Source: DASUUI01 sp964577965 (GTDB lineage Bacteria; Gemmatimonadota; Gemmatimonadetes; Gemmatimonadales; Gemmatimonadaceae). Taken from it: 64,000 nt of DNA. Location of the stretch: the NCBI GenBank assembly GCA_964577965.1, contig CAZOAT010000002.1, forward strand, positions 1 through 64,000. The letters run 5' to 3'. Position 1 is the stretch's first letter. Every line of letters starts with the position of its first letter. The notes beneath the pieces were generated by a model that saw only the letters and a program-made list of their open reading frames with translations, was not told the DNA's origin and ran no database searches. A program made the translations under genes and the position numbers. Shown one piece after another: positions 51,770 through 60,273 of this stretch.

Positions 51770-52468
51770 ATGGCGCGAGCCGCCGCACCGCTGGCAGTTG
51801 TCGTCGCTGCCGTTGCGCTGGCGTGCGGTACTCAGCCGGAAGAGCGTGCACCTGGTGCCGATACCACTGCGCTGGTCGCACCGCCGCCGCCGGTTCCGGA
51901 CGTCATCGCGATTCAGCACGACCGCGATTTCGAGCTCACGGGAGACACCATACCGGAGACGGTGCGTGTTCGCGGCACGGGCAACAGCTACGACTCGCTC
52001 GACGTGCGCCTCGAGGTACGGGCGCGTGATGGGACGGTTCTGTACGTGGATCGGTGGTCTTCACAGCTTTATTTCGTGTACGAGGATCGGGCGCAATTTT
52101 CCGACGCAGAAGTCCTGCGCCGGGTGCGCGCACATCTGCAGCGGCTCGTGCACGACAGCTCCTACTTCGACCCGCGCTCTGGCAGGCAGCGCAGGCCGAT
52201 CTTCCAGGTTGACCGGGATCACGTGGCATACTCGGTGGCCGAGCGTGACTGGCGCGACGAACATGGTGTTGCCGACACTACCCGGCTCGAGCCGGAGGCG
52301 CACAGCGAGATCCGTGCAGCAGACGCGTCAGCTGAGCGCGTCGCGGGTCTGGTCTCGGAGTTGAATATGGTACCGTCGTTCACGTATTACGCCGGAGGCG
52401 AGGCCAACTACACGATTGCGTGGAGCCCCTCCGAGCGCAGGTTTTTCACTGTCAGAGCATGCTGCTGA
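51770..52468 (+). CDS. lipoprotein of unknown function
   Basis: This 232-residue protein has a lipoprotein signal, MARAAAPLAVVVAAVALAC, with Cys19 at the lipobox. A short alanine/proline-rich linker precedes a mixed domain with a ribosome-inactivating-style no motif; I do not recognise it. Two cysteines end the protein (RACC). The start could also be the GTG at 51755. The gene lies 17 bases after the AbgT gene. The C-terminal segment NYTIAWSPSERRFFTVRACC ends at a normal stop. Confidence 0.6.
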   Translation: MARAAAPLAVVVAAVALACGTQPEERAPGADTTALVAPPPPVPDVIAIQHDRDFELTGDTIPETVRVRGTGNSYDSLDVRLEVRARDGTVLYVDRWSSQLYFVYEDRAQFSDAEVLRRVRAHLQRLVHDSSYFDPRSGRQRRPIFQVDRDHVAYSVAERDWRDEHGVADTTRLEPEAHSEIRAADASAERVAGLVSELNMVPSFTYYAGGEANYTIAWSPSERRFFTVRACC

Positions 52469-52489
52469 GGATCGCGGCCGGGGTTTGAG

Positions 52490-52990
52490 ATGAGAGAGCA
52501 GGTTATGGATGGTGGACGCCGGAAGGCGACGTTCGCAGCAGGCTGCTTCTGGGGCGTCGAAGCGGCTTTTCGAAATACGGAGGGTGTGACCGGGACCAGG
52601 GTCGGCTACGCCGGCGGCCATACACAGAACCCGACCTACGAGCAGGTCTGCTCGGACACGACCGGTCATGCTGAAGCGGTGGAGGTCGAGTATGACCCTG
52701 TCCGCGTCAGCTACGAGGATCTTCTGAGGGTCTTCTGGGAGAACCACGACCCGACCCAGCGGAACAGGCAGGGCCCGGACGTGGGCTCGCAGTACCGATC
52801 CGCTGTCTTCTGGCACGGCGACGACCAGCGCAGGACCGCGGAGCAGTCGAAAGCGGCAGAGGAAGCCTCGGGAAGACACTCCCGCGCGATCGTTACGGAG
52901 ATCGTCGAGGCGACTCCGTTTTACGAGGCTGAGGACTACCATCAGCAGTATCTCGAGAAACGCGGACTGGCGACCTGTCGGATTCTCTGA
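52490..52990 (+). CDS. msrA: peptide methionine sulfoxide reductase A
   Basis: MsrA reduces the S-form of methionine sulfoxide in proteins. The 166-residue protein has the catalytic Cys19 in AAGCFWGVE and the family segments RVGYAGG, HAEAVEVEYDP and DYHQQYL. The C-terminal Cys163 (ATCRIL) could act as the resolving cysteine. ATG 52490 or an internal ATG at 52505 are both usable. No MsrB domain is fused. Confidence 0.95.
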   Translation: MREQVMDGGRRKATFAAGCFWGVEAAFRNTEGVTGTRVGYAGGHTQNPTYEQVCSDTTGHAEAVEVEYDPVRVSYEDLLRVFWENHDPTQRNRQGPDVGSQYRSAVFWHGDDQRRTAEQSKAAEEASGRHSRAIVTEIVEATPFYEAEDYHQQYLEKRGLATCRIL

Positions 52991-53123
52991 CCACGGACGG
53001 CTCAGACCGCACAGAACCAGTCAGGACGGTGGGACGCGCCAATCGCTGGCACGCCTGTACCGGCCGCCGGCGCTACGGCCAGCGCCTTGCAAGTAATGCA
53101 GCGTGACTCACTCGGGGGCCGCA

Positions 53124-53579
53124 ATGCCGGACACGAACGACCACACGCGGGCAGCTGCGCCGGCGGTGGGGGATCGGCGGCACACCCGCGGGGGGAGCCT
53201 TGACGGCTTGACCGTACGGGACGCTGATCTGGAACCGAAGCGCGGCATCCGGTACGTCGCCTGGCTGTTCAAGACGATCGCCGTGCTGCTGCTGGCCGTT
53301 ATGGTGACCGAGCTCGCTATCGCGCTCACCGACCCTGCTTCGGCCGGCGCAGGGATGCTCCTTGGCGAGTCAGTGAGGCTTCTGGCGCTTGCCGGATTGC
53401 TCTGGGGCGCGGCCGATCTGGCGCTGATGCTCATCCAGTCGCACTATGACCTGAGGGCGACCCGGATTCTCCTGGCGCGGCAGAACGCGCTCATGGAGCG
53501 GGTGGCCGGCGCGCAGGAGGAGCCAGCCACGGCGACCGGGAAGGAGCCGGCGATGCATTTGCACCGGGAGGGGCGTTGA
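53124..53579 (+). CDS. small membrane protein with two hydrophobic helices
   Basis: This protein of about 151 residues has a polar N-terminal part (to 40), two hydrophobic helices (about 50-68 and 78-105) and a charged C-terminal helix with NALMERVAGAQEEP. ATG 53124 with GGGGG upstream is preferred; GTG 53103 is an alternative. No family is recognised. It is coupled to the next small gene, whose TTG overlaps its stop by four bases. Confidence 0.6.
   Translation: MPDTNDHTRAAAPAVGDRRHTRGGSLDGLTVRDADLEPKRGIRYVAWLFKTIAVLLLAVMVTELAIALTDPASAGAGMLLGESVRLLALAGLLWGAADLALMLIQSHYDLRATRILLARQNALMERVAGAQEEPATATGKEPAMHLHREGR
53566..53573 (+). promoter_or_regulatory. ribosome binding site before a TTG start
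   Basis: GGGAGGGG lies two bases before TTG 53576 and inside the last codons of the preceding gene. With the TTGA overlap, it supports a coupled TTG start. Confidence 0.6.
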
Positions 53580-53845
53580 CTACGAGCAAGGAAACGAACT
53601 GGATGGACCACCCGGTGCTGAGGCGCCTGGTCCATGAGATCAACGGCCTGTCCCTCGCCGAGCGGATCACGATCGTCAAAGGCCTTGTACCTGCGATTGC
53701 CGACGAGCTATCGGACCGCGAATACGACGGCTTCGTGGAGGCCATACGGCTCAAGGGCGAGCGCTTCCACGAAGCGCAGTCGCATCCGGGCGAGGGTCGG
53801 TCGAGCAGGACCGTGCCGGGCGAGAGGGATCTCGAACGCCGGTAG
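53576..53845 (+). CDS. small helical protein of unknown function
   Basis: This 89-residue charged protein starts at TTG, with a core of two helices (NWMDHPVLRRLVHEINGLSLAER and DELSDREYDGFVEAIRLKGERFH). There are no cysteines or hydrophobic segments. It is coupled to the small membrane protein upstream, so the two may be partners. Confidence 0.6.
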   Translation: MTTSKETNWMDHPVLRRLVHEINGLSLAERITIVKGLVPAIADELSDREYDGFVEAIRLKGERFHEAQSHPGEGRSSRTVPGERDLERR

Positions 53846-53887
53846 CGGAGGTCGGTTGCAGGGAGCGCCGACCCGGCGTATAGCTCT

Positions 53888-53920
53888 GTAACCGCCGGGC
53901 ACCGTAAGCCGTAGGGTTAC
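53888..53920. promoter_or_regulatory. inverted repeat upstream of a small-protein gene
   Basis: GTAACC (53888-53893) and GGTTAC (53915-53920) can pair around a 21-base loop, in the 99 bases before the gene at 53945. It may be a terminator of the upstream gene or a leader structure. The stem is short, so confidence is low. Confidence 0.3.
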
Positions 53921-53944
53921 TCGTCCCTCAACTCCGGGTGACTC

Positions 53945-54106
53945 ATGGCTGACAATCACGGCACAAAGGCCGTACGTGCAGGAATTTCCTTCGGCTCGGC
54001 ACTCGCTATCGCGATCTCGTGGAGCACCCACCACTCGATACTGTGGGCGATACTGCACGGAGTTCTCTCGTGGCTCTATGTCATTTACTATGCGCTTACC
54101 AGATGA
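53945..54106 (+). CDS. small conserved membrane protein (53 residues)
   Basis: This 53-codon reading frame has codon use like its neighbours. Its protein has two short hydrophobic stretches, AGISFGSALAIAISW and ILWAILHGVLSWLYVIYYAL, separated by STHHS. I recall small bacterial proteins of this kind, with SILWAI.HG..SW.YVIY, as conserved in several phyla, though not named. GGGTGA precedes the ATG. It is probably an inner-membrane protein. Confidence 0.65.
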   Translation: MADNHGTKAVRAGISFGSALAIAISWSTHHSILWAILHGVLSWLYVIYYALTR

Positions 54107-54169
54107 ACACGGCTGGCGCTGGATCGGTCGCGGTCCAGCAAGCGGCCTGCGACTCACCACCAACAACCG

Positions 54170-55207
54170 ATGCGCTACCGAAGCTTTCCCGGCACTGACG
54201 TCACTGCGAGCGAGATCGGCTTCGGTACCTGGACTCTGTCCACCGGGTGGTGGGGGGAGAAGAGCGACGACGAGGCCGTGGTTCTTCTGCGCGAGGCGCT
54301 CGATGAACGCGGGATCACCTTCTACGACGCGGCTGACGCGTACGGCAACGGCCGCAGCGAGTGGCAACTGGCCGAAGCATTCAGGGGCCGTCGGGACGAA
54401 GTGGTGTATGCCACCAAGGTCGGGTACGACATCTACGACGAGGAGGCGGCCCGCACGCGCCGCGGCCAGTCGGAGCTGCCGCAGAGGTTTGAGCGCGAAT
54501 TTCTGCGTCATGCCGTAGAGCAATCGCTCCGCCGCCTCGAGACGGACCGCATCGATGTCCTCCAGCTGCACAACGTCAAGATGGAGCACATCCGCGACCC
54601 CGCGGTGTGGGAGGCGCTGCGCGAACTGAAGCGGGAAGGGAAGATCCGCGTCTGGGGTGCGGCGTTCGGACCGGCCATCGGCTGGCTGTACGAATCAGTC
54701 GAGCTGTGCGAACGCGAGTCGGATATCGGCACTATCCAGATGATCTGGAACGTGCTGGAGCAGCACCCCGGTTCAGCGATGATCGAGGCGGCGCGCGAGC
54801 ATGCACCGAACTGCTGCTTCAACGTGCGCGTGACCCACGCCTCCGGGATGCTCGAAGGGCACTATACCGAGGACACGGTCTTCGCGGACAACGACCATCG
54901 GCGTCACCGGCCGCGTTCCTGGCTGATCAACGGCCTGCAGAAGATCCGCACGCTCGATTTCCTGACCGAGCGGATGACGCTCGGGCAGGCCGCGCTGAAA
55001 TGGCTGCTCGCCGAGCCGCTGGTCGTGACCACGCTGCCGAACGTGTATGATGCAACTCAGCTCGCGGAGTTTGCGGCAGCGAGTGAGCTGCCGGATCTGA
55101 GCAGCGAGCAGCTGGAGCGCGTGGCGGAACTCGCCGCGCGCAACTTCGGGGTGGACGAGGAGCCGATGCGGTACAAGGGAACCATGGAGCGGGCCGCGGC
55201 GTCATGA
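54170..55207 (+). CDS. aldo/keto reductase
   Basis: This is a 345-residue NADPH-dependent aldo/keto reductase. The catalytic tetrad is Asp53, Tyr58, Lys83 and His134 (YDAADAYG, ATKVGYD, LQLHN). RTLDFLTERMTLGQAALKWLL lies in the last helices. The substrate is unknown. It is the first of a five-gene operon with small overlaps (AKR, FRG protein, DUF2905, DUF167, Nudix). Confidence 0.92.
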   Translation: MRYRSFPGTDVTASEIGFGTWTLSTGWWGEKSDDEAVVLLREALDERGITFYDAADAYGNGRSEWQLAEAFRGRRDEVVYATKVGYDIYDEEAARTRRGQSELPQRFEREFLRHAVEQSLRRLETDRIDVLQLHNVKMEHIRDPAVWEALRELKREGKIRVWGAAFGPAIGWLYESVELCERESDIGTIQMIWNVLEQHPGSAMIEAAREHAPNCCFNVRVTHASGMLEGHYTEDTVFADNDHRRHRPRSWLINGLQKIRTLDFLTERMTLGQAALKWLLAEPLVVTTLPNVYDATQLAEFAAASELPDLSSEQLERVAELAARNFGVDEEPMRYKGTMERAAAS

Positions 55208-56001
55208 GGACCGGGGAAGTCAGGACGCTGGGTGAGCTGGTTGACCGCGTTACACCCGAGCATCCTGACAAGGCTACCGGTCGCTGGCGCGATACCGGCG
55301 TGTACCGTGGCTCGCCAACGGCGCCGCGGCAACTGCTAACCAGCCTCGACCGGCTCGGTGGAGAGAATCCGCCGCACACCAAGGCTGACCTGGAAGCGCA
55401 CATCCTCCGGAATTTCGCCCGCTACTCCCGTCCGCATTTTCCCACCGCGCCGACAAACGACTGGGAGCTTCTGGTCGCCGCGCAGCACCACGGCGTTCCT
55501 ACGCGGCTTCTCGACTGGACCTACTCTCCGTTCGTCGCAGCTCACTTCGCCACGCTGCCGTACCGCGCGCGCGGCGATGAGCGTGATCGTGCGGTCTGGC
55601 GCCTCGACTGGCAGGCGCTGCATCGCAGGTTTGGTCTTCCCGAGCTGGCGCTTCTCATCACAGACCTCGAGCGGGAGCTGGGTGGCTCAGTGCCGTTCAC
55701 CCCGTGGCGATTGTTCGAGGGCCGTTCCGAGCGCGACTTCGCCTGCATGCTGGAGCCGCCATCACTCGACGCGCGGATAATCGCCCAGGCGGCAGTCTTC
55801 ACGCTGTGCACCGACACGTCGCGGCCCTTTGATGTTTTCCTGGAGGGACACGGACTCGCCGACGCTCTCACGAAGTTCGTCATACCGGCCGCGGACGTGA
55901 GCCGCATTCGCGATCAGCTGGATCTGGTTGCGATCGACGAACGCCGCCTCTTCCCCGACCTGGATGGTCTCGCCGCGCAGCTGAGACGGTATTACTCGTG
56001 A
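55204..56001 (+). CDS. FRG-domain protein
   Basis: This 265-residue protein has an FRG domain: VYRGS (about 33-37) and AAQHHGVPTRLLDWTYSPFVAAHFA (about 92-116) are the signature segments, named for the phenylalanine/tyrosine-arginine-glycine motif. Similar domains appear in bacterial toxin and phage-defence proteins and resemble ADP-ribosyltransferases. Here it lies in an otherwise ordinary operon, coupled to the aldo/keto reductase and to DUF2905 by four-base overlaps. No antitoxin partner is visible. Confidence 0.8.
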   Translation: MRTGEVRTLGELVDRVTPEHPDKATGRWRDTGVYRGSPTAPRQLLTSLDRLGGENPPHTKADLEAHILRNFARYSRPHFPTAPTNDWELLVAAQHHGVPTRLLDWTYSPFVAAHFATLPYRARGDERDRAVWRLDWQALHRRFGLPELALLITDLERELGGSVPFTPWRLFEGRSERDFACMLEPPSLDARIIAQAAVFTLCTDTSRPFDVFLEGHGLADALTKFVIPAADVSRIRDQLDLVAIDERRLFPDLDGLAAQLRRYYS

Positions 56002-56210
56002 GTCGCGGACTCGGCGGCGCGCTGATCGTGGTCGGGCTGGTGCTGATTCTGCTCGGTGGGCTGGCCTGGGTGGGGATGCTGGGATGGTTCGGCCGGCTTC
56101 CCGGCGACATCAGGCTGGAACGCGGAGCTACCCGTATTTACGTGCCGCTCGTCTCGATGCTGATCGTGTCGCTCCTGATCAGCCTGGCCGCATACCTGTT
56201 CCGGCGCTGA
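55998..56210 (+). CDS. DUF2905 membrane protein
   Basis: This 70-residue inner-membrane protein has two hydrophobic helices (about 7-28 and 48-66) joined by the conserved segment WFGRLPGDIRLERG, which defines DUF2905. The start is GTG 55998, overlapping the FRG stop by four bases (GTGA). Function is unknown. Confidence 0.85.
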   Translation: MSRGLGGALIVVGLVLILLGGLAWVGMLGWFGRLPGDIRLERGATRIYVPLVSMLIVSLLISLAAYLFRR

Positions 56211-56214
56211 GCCC

Positions 56215-56505
56215 GTGTCCGACAGCCTTTCACTCCGACTGCGTGTTCTCCCCGGTGCCCGGCGCGACGAGATCGCCGGCTGGTACGGCGACGCGGTCAA
56301 GGTGCGGTGTCAGGCACCAGCGCTCGATGGCCGCGCGAACGAGGCGGTTACTGAATTCCTCGCCGACGTACTCGGCCTGAGGCGCGCCGATGTCACACTC
56401 GTTCACGGACTGCGAGGCCGCGATAAAGTCGTCGAGGTCCGGGGGCTCACCGCCGGGGAACTGTACGCGCGCCTCGGTATTCCTGCTCCGGCATCGCGGG
56501 CTTGA
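56215..56505 (+). CDS. DUF167 (YggU-like) protein
   Basis: This 96-residue cytoplasmic protein of the DUF167/YggU family has RVLPGARRDEIAG near the start, the DGRANEA segment near 40 and a helix DKVVEVRGL. The start is GTG 56215, four bases after the DUF2905 stop. Its molecular function is not known to me. Confidence 0.88.
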   Translation: MSDSLSLRLRVLPGARRDEIAGWYGDAVKVRCQAPALDGRANEAVTEFLADVLGLRRADVTLVHGLRGRDKVVEVRGLTAGELYARLGIPAPASRA

Positions 56506-57002
56506 CCTCGAAACGTTCCCGCTCCGCTCTGATGGCGGCGCGCAGTGCTGCTGCCCGCCCGTCCGTCCGTACCGAGATCTCCTCCGGCGGCGTCGTGTAC
56601 CGCAATCGCGCCGGACGCACCGATGTCGCACTGATCTCAGTGGGCGCTCCGGCGCGGTGGCAGCTGCCGAAAGGGCTTGTTGAACACGGCGAGAAGCCCG
56701 ACGAGACCGCCGTCCGCGAGGTCCGCGAGGAGGCCGGTGTGCAATCGACCATTGTCGCTCCCCTGGATCGGATCGGCTACTGGTACCAGCGTAGCGAGAA
56801 CGGAGCGCGTGTCCGCGTGCGCAAGTTCGTACACTTCTACCTGCTCCGGTATCGCTCCGGTAACGTAAGGCAGCACGACAACGAAGTCCTGGAGGCACGG
56901 TGGGTGCCTCTGGAGGATGCCGCGGGGATGCTCGCTTTCGCCAGCGAGCGCGCTGTGCTCGCCGAAGCCGCGCGGAAGCTCAGAGGCGAGCGGGACCGCT
57001 AG
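56502..57002 (+). CDS. Nudix hydrolase
   Basis: This 166-residue Nudix hydrolase has a complete box (58-80): GLVEHGE, then KPDETAVREVREEAGV, with the metal-binding glutamates of REVREE. Nudix enzymes split nucleoside diphosphates linked to another moiety. PKG precedes the box. The TTG at 56502 overlaps the DUF167 stop (TTGA); ATG 56532 is an alternative without the 10-residue charged head. The gene overlaps the converging MIP gene by four bases. Confidence 0.92.
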   Translation: MTSKRSRSALMAARSAAARPSVRTEISSGGVVYRNRAGRTDVALISVGAPARWQLPKGLVEHGEKPDETAVREVREEAGVQSTIVAPLDRIGYWYQRSENGARVRVRKFVHFYLLRYRSGNVRQHDNEVLEARWVPLEDAAGMLAFASERAVLAEAARKLRGERDR

Positions 57003-57727
57003 CGCGTCGCTTTCTTGTCGTAGGTCGGCCGCACGGCACCGTGGTCCACCGGTTCCGGTGGCGTGCGCAGGAAGAGGAACTCGTACAGCAGTGCCGCCAC
57101 CGCCCCGCCTATGAGCGGGCCGATCCAGAAGATCAGCTGCGCCTCGTACACGCCGCTTGCTACCGCCGGCCCGAAGGAGCGCGCGGGGTTGAGCGACGCG
57201 CCTGTCAGTGGCCCGATGGCAAGGATTCCAGCCGTCAGCGTGAGTCCGATCGCGAACCCCCCGACCTTCGGCGCCTTGGGATCCACAGCGGTCCCGAATA
57301 CCGCGAGCACCAGGAAGAACGTCGCGATTGCCTCGAGGATGATCGCCTGAGTGCCGGTGATGTCGAGCGAGACCGCCTGACCTCCGCCCCGAGTGGCTTC
57401 GAAGAGTGCTATAGGGAACGTCGCCTTGAGCGCGTATGCTGCGGCCATGGCGCCGATCAGCTGACTCACGATGTACAGTCCGCCCATCATCGCCTCGATC
57501 CGCCTGGTCAGGAGGAACCCCAGTGTCACCGCCGGGTTGAAGTGCCCGGAGATGCGCATGAGCGCGGTGACCATCACCGCCAGGATCAGCCCGTGCGCGA
57601 ACGCCACCTCCATCAGACCGCCGGGAGCGTTGGGCCCGAACGTGACCATGATCGCCGCGCCGCCCACGAAGACGAGCGCGAACGTCCCTATGAACTCGGA
57701 AACGAAGTGGCGAATCGCATCCCGCAT
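56999..57727 (-). CDS. MIP-family channel (aquaporin-like)
   Basis: This 242-residue inner-membrane channel has six membrane helices and both half-helix motifs: HFNPAVT (Asn64) and LNPARS (Asn180). Aligned by eye with E. coli AqpZ, the selectivity filter reads His, Ile, Ala, Arg, instead of the AqpZ set Phe, His, Thr, Arg. That combination resembles plant tonoplast (TIP) channels, which pass water with ammonia, urea or peroxide. Substrate is therefore uncertain. It is monocistronic, 60 bases from the KAS II-like gene on the same strand. Confidence 0.9.
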   Translation of the reverse strand: MRDAIRHFVSEFIGTFALVFVGGAAIMVTFGPNAPGGLMEVAFAHGLILAVMVTALMRISGHFNPAVTLGFLLTRRIEAMMGGLYIVSQLIGAMAAAYALKATFPIALFEATRGGGQAVSLDITGTQAIILEAIATFFLVLAVFGTAVDPKAPKVGGFAIGLTLTAGILAIGPLTGASLNPARSFGPAVASGVYEAQLIFWIGPLIGGAVAALLYEFLFLRTPPEPVDHGAVRPTYDKKATR

Positions 57728-57786
57728 GCAGCCTCCGTGGTGCGCGGCAGGACCGCGCGGTAGCTACGACGATGTGTCCGTTGTAC

Positions 57787-59034
57787 TCAACTCTGCTGAC
57801 GCAGCACCAGCGCGGCGTTGATGCCGCCGAAACCGAACGAGTTCGACATCACACACCCCGCGCGCTTCTCCCTGCCGTCGCCGGCAAGGTAGTCAAGATC
57901 GCAGGCGTCGTCCGCTTCGGTAAGATTCACCGTAGGCGGCAGCCACCCCCGCTGCATCGCCAGTGAGCATATCGCGACCTCAATCGCGCCCGACGCGCCA
58001 AGCGCGTGGCCATAGTATCCCTTCGTACCACTCAGTGCCATGCGGCCAGCGTGCTCTCCGAAAACCGACTTCACGGCCAGTGTCTCGGTCGGATCGTTGA
58101 GTGGCGTCGAACTGCCGTGCGCGTTGATGTACTCGACTTCGCCCGGTGAGACATGTCCGTCTTCCAGCGCCAGGCGCATTGCTCTGGCCGCCTGCGCGCC
58201 GTCGGGCAGCGGGGCAGTCATGTGATACGCGTCGTTGGTCGTGCCGTAGCCGAGAACTTCTCCATAGATGAGTGCTCCCCTCGCTTGCGCCCGCTCGTAC
58301 TCCTCAAGGACCACGACGGCAGAACCCTCACCCATGACGAATCCGTCGCGCCGCTTGTCAAACGGACGGGACGCGCGTTCCGGCTCGTCGTTCGCCGTGG
58401 ACATTGCGCGTATGAGCGCAAAGGCGCCGAAGCAGAGCGGAGCGAGCGGCGCTTCGGCACCGCCGCAGACCATGATGTCCGCGTAGCCGTCGCGGATCTG
58501 GCGGAACCCTTCGCCAACGGCGATGGTGCCGGATGCGCAGCTCATGGAGTTGGTCGAATTGGGACCGGTAAGGCCGAATTCGATCGCCACATTGCAGCTC
58601 GATGCGCCGCCGAAAACTCCCAGCGCGAGATAGGCGTCCACAGCCCGCAGTCCGTCCTTCAGGTACGCGGCCAGCTGGCTCTCGGCGTAACTGCATCCGC
58701 CGAGCGCGCTCCCCATCATCGAGCCCACCCGGTCGCGATCCTCGCGCTCCATCCTGAGACCGGAGTCTTCCATGGCCATTCGTGCCGCGACGAGTGAGAA
58801 CTGCCCGAATCGATCGAGCCGCTTTGCGCGCTTCTGCTCCAGGTGATCGGTCGGCACGAAATCGCGGACCTCAGCGGCGTTTCTGCTGCGAAACGGAGTG
58901 GGGTCGAATCGGGTAACGCCCCGAACCGCCGAGCGCTGGCTCCGCAGCCCGTTCCAGAGGCCCTCCTTGCCGATGCCGATTGGCGTCACCGCGCCTACAC
59001 CCGTGATCGCCACCCGACGACGCTGCGTGTGCAT
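57787..59034 (-). CDS. KAS II (FabF)-like beta-ketoacyl synthase
   Basis: This 415-residue condensing enzyme has Cys166 in SMSCASGT, His306 in NAHGSST, and Lys338 and His343 in GTKGYYGHALGAS, the complete thiolase-fold catalytic set. The family extends acyl chains on acyl carrier protein; it could be the main FabF or a type II polyketide-like synthase. The start is ATG 59034 with AGGAG six bases upstream, right after the previous stop. It ends the minus-strand biosynthetic operon, which has cyclase-like, methyltransferase and FAD genes, so a specialised role seems likelier than general fatty-acid synthesis. Confidence 0.9.
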   Translation of the reverse strand: MHTQRRRVAITGVGAVTPIGIGKEGLWNGLRSQRSAVRGVTRFDPTPFRSRNAAEVRDFVPTDHLEQKRAKRLDRFGQFSLVAARMAMEDSGLRMEREDRDRVGSMMGSALGGCSYAESQLAAYLKDGLRAVDAYLALGVFGGASSCNVAIEFGLTGPNSTNSMSCASGTIAVGEGFRQIRDGYADIMVCGGAEAPLAPLCFGAFALIRAMSTANDEPERASRPFDKRRDGFVMGEGSAVVVLEEYERAQARGALIYGEVLGYGTTNDAYHMTAPLPDGAQAARAMRLALEDGHVSPGEVEYINAHGSSTPLNDPTETLAVKSVFGEHAGRMALSGTKGYYGHALGASGAIEVAICSLAMQRGWLPPTVNLTEADDACDLDYLAGDGREKRAGCVMSNSFGFGGINAALVLRQQS

Positions 59035-59035
59035 C

Positions 59036-59554
59036 TCAACTCCTGTTGTGTGACTCTGCGGCGCTCGCGAGGCCGGAAAGTGTGCGCGAGGCAATTCCGT
59101 GAATGAACACCGGTCCGATCACGCTGGTTGCGGCGAGCCCTCCTATGAGCGGCCAGCGTGGCCCGTCCCAGGCATGCACGATTCGAACGAGTGTCGATCC
59201 ATCCAGCGGTGAGAACAGCCACTCCACGTCCATGCCCGTGGTGATTCCTCCCACATGCCGGAAGCGGATCGCCGGCCGGTCGTGATCCACCGCCATCAGC
59301 GACAGCCACCAGGTTGGCCAGTTCGCGATCCAGAACGGGCGATTGGCAGCCATTTCCACGAGACCACCGTCGTCCTCCCTCTGGCGGAATCGCACGTACC
59401 TGTAGTGCGGGAGATGGCGGGGCCATCCTTCGACCTCGCTTGCGATCGCGAAAATCGCTTCGATCGGGGCGTGGACCAGTCGTTCGTCCACTGTCATCAT
59501 GCGGCGGTTGAGCGGCATTACGCCGAGCGGCCCGATGGCCGGTGGGTGAGTCAT
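59036..59554 (-). CDS. SRPBCC (polyketide-cyclase-like) protein
   Basis: This 172-residue protein of the START/SRPBCC fold contains MTVDERLVHAPIEAIFAIASEVEGWP and HYRYVRFRQ, the usual opening of polyketide cyclase and CoxG-like proteins, and a C-terminal helix SVIGPVFIHGIA. It has a ligand cavity but no fixed catalytic set. The ATG at 59554 overlaps the methyltransferase stop (ATGA) with GAGAGGG upstream. Context suggests a cyclase or carrier in the same biosynthetic pathway. Confidence 0.82.
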   Translation of the reverse strand: MTHPPAIGPLGVMPLNRRMMTVDERLVHAPIEAIFAIASEVEGWPRHLPHYRYVRFRQREDDGGLVEMAANRPFWIANWPTWWLSLMAVDHDRPAIRFRHVGGITTGMDVEWLFSPLDGSTLVRIVHAWDGPRWPLIGGLAATSVIGPVFIHGIASRTLSGLASAAESHNRS

Positions 59555-60273
59555 TGCGCGCCCTCTCGGTAAGAGTGTGCGGGGGTCCAGCTCGCGGTGA
59601 TGCGGAAACCACGGCGCGAGTGCACAGCGGCATCCCTGCCGAGCGCCTGCCGCGCAAGCGACTGCAGCTCCGGAACCGTGTATCCGCGTCGGATGGACGC
59701 GATGCCGTCGTGCCGGCTCACGGGGTGAAAGCGGAGAGCGAAAGAGGCGAGCCACAGCCCGACGACGGCCAGTCGGCTGCGCCGGATGTCGCTCACTATC
59801 GCGCGCATCCGTGCCACCCGGTCGATCTCGCGAATGAGCTCCGCCGCGACAGTAGCACTGAAGTGGTGCAGCAGCTGCGAGCAGGTCACGATGTCCACGC
59901 TGTTATCGCGGAACGGGAGCGCGCCCGCGTCCGCAACCAGTGTGGCGGCTACGCGGGAGCTGCTCACGCGGGCGAGATCATTCGAGGCATCCAGTCCCAC
60001 GGTGAACAGGAGTCTGTCGCGACCGCGCGCGAGCGCCTGGGCGGCCCAGGGGATGTCGCCCAGCCCGGTTCCAACGTCGAGCAGCGACACACTTGCCGGA
60101 GCGCTGTCGAGAGCGGCATCGATCTCGCGGAGCACGGCGCGTGTTCCACCGAACAGCCGGTTCGACAGAGCGACGTCGCGCATCGATCTCCTCACGAGTG
60201 CTGGATCGAGCGTGCGGTCGTCCAGGATCTCCGGGTGATCGGCGCGCGGTGTCGTTGCCGAAAGGGCGGTCAC
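59551..60273 (-). CDS. SAM-dependent methyltransferase
   Basis: This is a class I methyltransferase of about 240 residues. Motif I is SLLDVGTGLGDI, and the post-motif DIVTCSQLLHHF is typical of the methyltransferase-11/25 group. GTG 60273 overlaps the flavin reductase stop (GTGA); the longer frame beyond it is a shadow. It probably methylates an intermediate of the operon's product, but the atom and substrate are unknown. Confidence 0.87.
   Translation of the reverse strand: MTALSATTPRADHPEILDDRTLDPALVRRSMRDVALSNRLFGGTRAVLREIDAALDSAPASVSLLDVGTGLGDIPWAAQALARGRDRLLFTVGLDASNDLARVSSSRVAATLVADAGALPFRDNSVDIVTCSQLLHHFSATVAAELIREIDRVARMRAIVSDIRRSRLAVVGLWLASFALRFHPVSRHDGIASIRRGYTVPELQSLARQALGRDAAVHSRRGFRITASWTPAHSYREGAQ

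Noticed and set aside
53069..53086. GGCGCT-N6-AGCGCC hairpin after msrA
   Set aside because: A six-base stem in GC-rich DNA with no T-run is too weak to call.
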